Part shown: positions 62,922 to 64,000 of the stretch, piece by piece
Layout of the letters: each line of letters begins with the position of its first letter
Position numbering within the stretch: the first letter of the stretch is position 1
Assembly (NCBI RefSeq): GCF_039621805.1
Contig: NZ_CP155073.1
Location: 1,674,001-1,738,000 of the forward strand
DNA: 64,000 bases
DNA from: Paraburkholderia sp. PREW-6R
Lineage (GTDB): Bacteria; Pseudomonadota; Gammaproteobacteria; Burkholderiales; Burkholderiaceae
Direction of reading: 5' to 3'
Notes under the pieces: generated by a model
What the model was told of the DNA's origin: nothing
Database searches by the model: none
What the model saw: only the letters and a program-made list of their open reading frames with translations
Made by a program: the position numbers and the translations under genes

Positions 62922-64000
62922 TCAGGCCGCCGCGGCTAACGCTTTGCGCTCTTCGAGCGCAGCCGCGGGCGGCGTGGCGCGTTCGACACCCATGGTTCGC
63001 AGCGCATTGGCGCAAGCCCCGACGACGCGGCGCATCACGTGTTCGTCTACCTGTCCGATACAACCGATACGGAAGCTGTCCACCACTGTCAGCTTGCCGG
63101 GATAGATGATGAAGCCCTGCTCTTTCATCAATTCATAGAAGCGCTCGAAACGGAACGACGGATGCGCCGGTGAGAAGAACGTCACGATGATCGGCGAGCG
63201 CCAGCGCGCATTCAGCAACGGCTCGAAACCCAGTTCATGCATGCCTTCGACCAGCACGTCGCGATTGTTCGCGTAGCGTGCGAGGCGGCCTGGCTGTCCG
63301 CCTTCGAGGTGATAAAGACGCAAGGCCTCGATAAATGCGGCGACCGCGTGGGTGGGCGGTGTAAAGCGCCACTGACCGGTACGGTTCATCACGTCCCACT
63401 GGTCATACACGTCGAGCGCGAGCGAATGACTGCGACCTTTCGCTTCGCGCAGCGCGCGCTTGCGGGCAATCACAAAGCCGAAACCCGGCACACCTTCAAT
63501 ACATTTATTCGCCGACGAGACGAAGGCCTCGCACACGATCTCGCGCACGTCGAGCGGCGCCGCGCCGAATGCGCTCATCGAATCGATCAGCAGCTTGCGG
63601 CCTTTCTTCGCGGTCGCGGCGGCAATTTCTTCGATCGGATTCAGGATCCCTGAACTGGTCTCGCAGTGCACGGCGACCACGTGAGTCACGCGCGGATCAG
63701 CGTCGAGCATCTGCTCCACTTCGGCGCCGCGCGGCGGCAGATAGTCGCCCTTGTCGAGCACGGTGCAGGCGCGCCCCAGATAACCGAGCGTGGTGGCAAT
63801 GCGTTTGCCGTACGCGCCGTTGGCGAGCACCAGCGCATGGCCGTCGCGTGGAATCAGACTGCCGAGCATCGCTTCCACGCAATAGCTGCCGCTGCCTTGC
63901 AGCGGCACACAGTCGTACTCACCCGCCGTGTCGCCCGCGATTTCCAGCAGGCTGCTGCGCAACTGCGCTGTCATCGCGCGGAAGTCGCCGTCCCATGAGC
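62922..64000 (-). CDS. phnW: 2-aminoethylphosphonate-pyruvate transaminase (partial, 5' end off window)
   Basis: The window holds about 359 codons; the frame stays open to the right edge (SWDGDFRAMTAQLR), so the true start lies outside. The PLP lysine is in SSANKCIEGVPGFGFV, and HCETSSGILNPIEEI and SMSAFGAAPLDV are class V aminotransferase motifs. It converts 2-aminoethylphosphonate and pyruvate to phosphonoacetaldehyde and alanine, feeding PhnX. A short Ala-rich tail (LEERKALAAAA) ends the protein. Confidence 0.94.
   Translation of the reverse strand, partial: SWDGDFRAMTAQLRSSLLEIAGDTAGEYDCVPLQGSGSYCVEAMLGSLIPRDGHALVLANGAYGKRIATTLGYLGRACTVLDKGDYLPPRGAEVEQMLDADPRVTHVVAVHCETSSGILNPIEEIAAATAKKGRKLLIDSMSAFGAAPLDVREIVCEAFVSSANKCIEGVPGFGFVIARKRALREAKGRSHSLALDVYDQWDVMNRTGQWRFTPPTHAVAAFIEALRLYHLEGGQPGRLARYANNRDVLVEGMHELGFEPLLNARWRSPIIVTFFSPAHPSFRFERFYELMKEQGFIIYPGKLTVVDSFRIGCIGQVDEHVMRRVVGACANALRTMGVERATPPAAALEERKALAAAA

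Noticed and set aside
1..64000. Mobile elements, tRNA and rRNA genes
   Set aside because: No transposase, integrase, terminal inverted repeats, tRNA-like cloverleaf with CCA end or rRNA sequence could be recognised.

Overview
The window is GC-rich, gene-dense chromosomal DNA from a betaproteobacterium of the Burkholderiaceae, most likely Paraburkholderia. This is inferred from gene content (TRAP and sulfonate uptake, CioAB-type oxidase, NikR/NicT nickel genes, phnWX, ClpG-type disaggregase), the frequent AGGAGA ribosome sites, and GC-biased third codon positions. I see no rRNA, tRNA, insertion sequence, phage or CRISPR array. The phn operon runs off the right edge and a CitE-like gene runs off the left edge.

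1-13.5 kb is a catabolic locus for an unidentified organic acid. A LysR regulator sits divergent to a RuBisCO-like protein and a DUF1537 (OiaK-type) kinase. Beside them are a divergent CoA-transferase/CitE pair and an SDR, and facing them is a five-gene unit (SDR, aldehyde dehydrogenase, zinc alcohol dehydrogenase, TRAP binding protein, fused TRAP permease). Two repeated operator-like motifs link these transcription units. 13.6-15.3 kb holds a NikR-like regulator divergent to a NicT nickel/cobalt permease. 15.5-17.3 kb is a lipoprotein alpha-galactosidase.

17.3-34.9 kb is an organosulfur scavenging island. It has a TauABC-like transporter with TauD, a sulfite dehydrogenase pair, an MFS carrier, a second sulfonate-type ABC system with two permeases, an FMN monooxygenase, two more TauD-family dioxygenases, a decayed binding-protein remnant, and a selenium-binding/methanethiol-oxidase protein with a small membrane protein. 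The logic is uptake of sulfonates or related C-S compounds, oxidative release of sulfite, and sulfite oxidation.

35-49 kb is mixed stress and respiration: cytochrome b561 with a catalase-like heme protein, DUF2474, a SnoaL-like protein, cytochrome bd oxidase (cydAB/cioAB type), a ClpG/ClpK-type disaggregase, a HAD phosphatase, a cysteine-less DksA relative, two hypotheticals, a sugar-acid dehydratase and a DUF1330 protein.

49.2-61.9 kb starts with a 1.4 kb largely non-coding, partly AT-rich stretch. It is followed by BcsB-like and NfrB-like (GT2 plus MshEN) genes, then DUF2760 and two divergent Hsp70-family genes, with a GAF-GGDEF diguanylate cyclase convergent at the end. This looks like a c-di-GMP-controlled glycan locus next to an uncharacterised Hsp70 module. 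62-64 kb is phnW-phnX, degrading 2-aminoethylphosphonate.

The best candidates for undescribed biology are the RuBisCO-like/DUF1537/TRAP pathway and the BcsB-NfrB-DUF2760-Hsp70-Hsp70 block.
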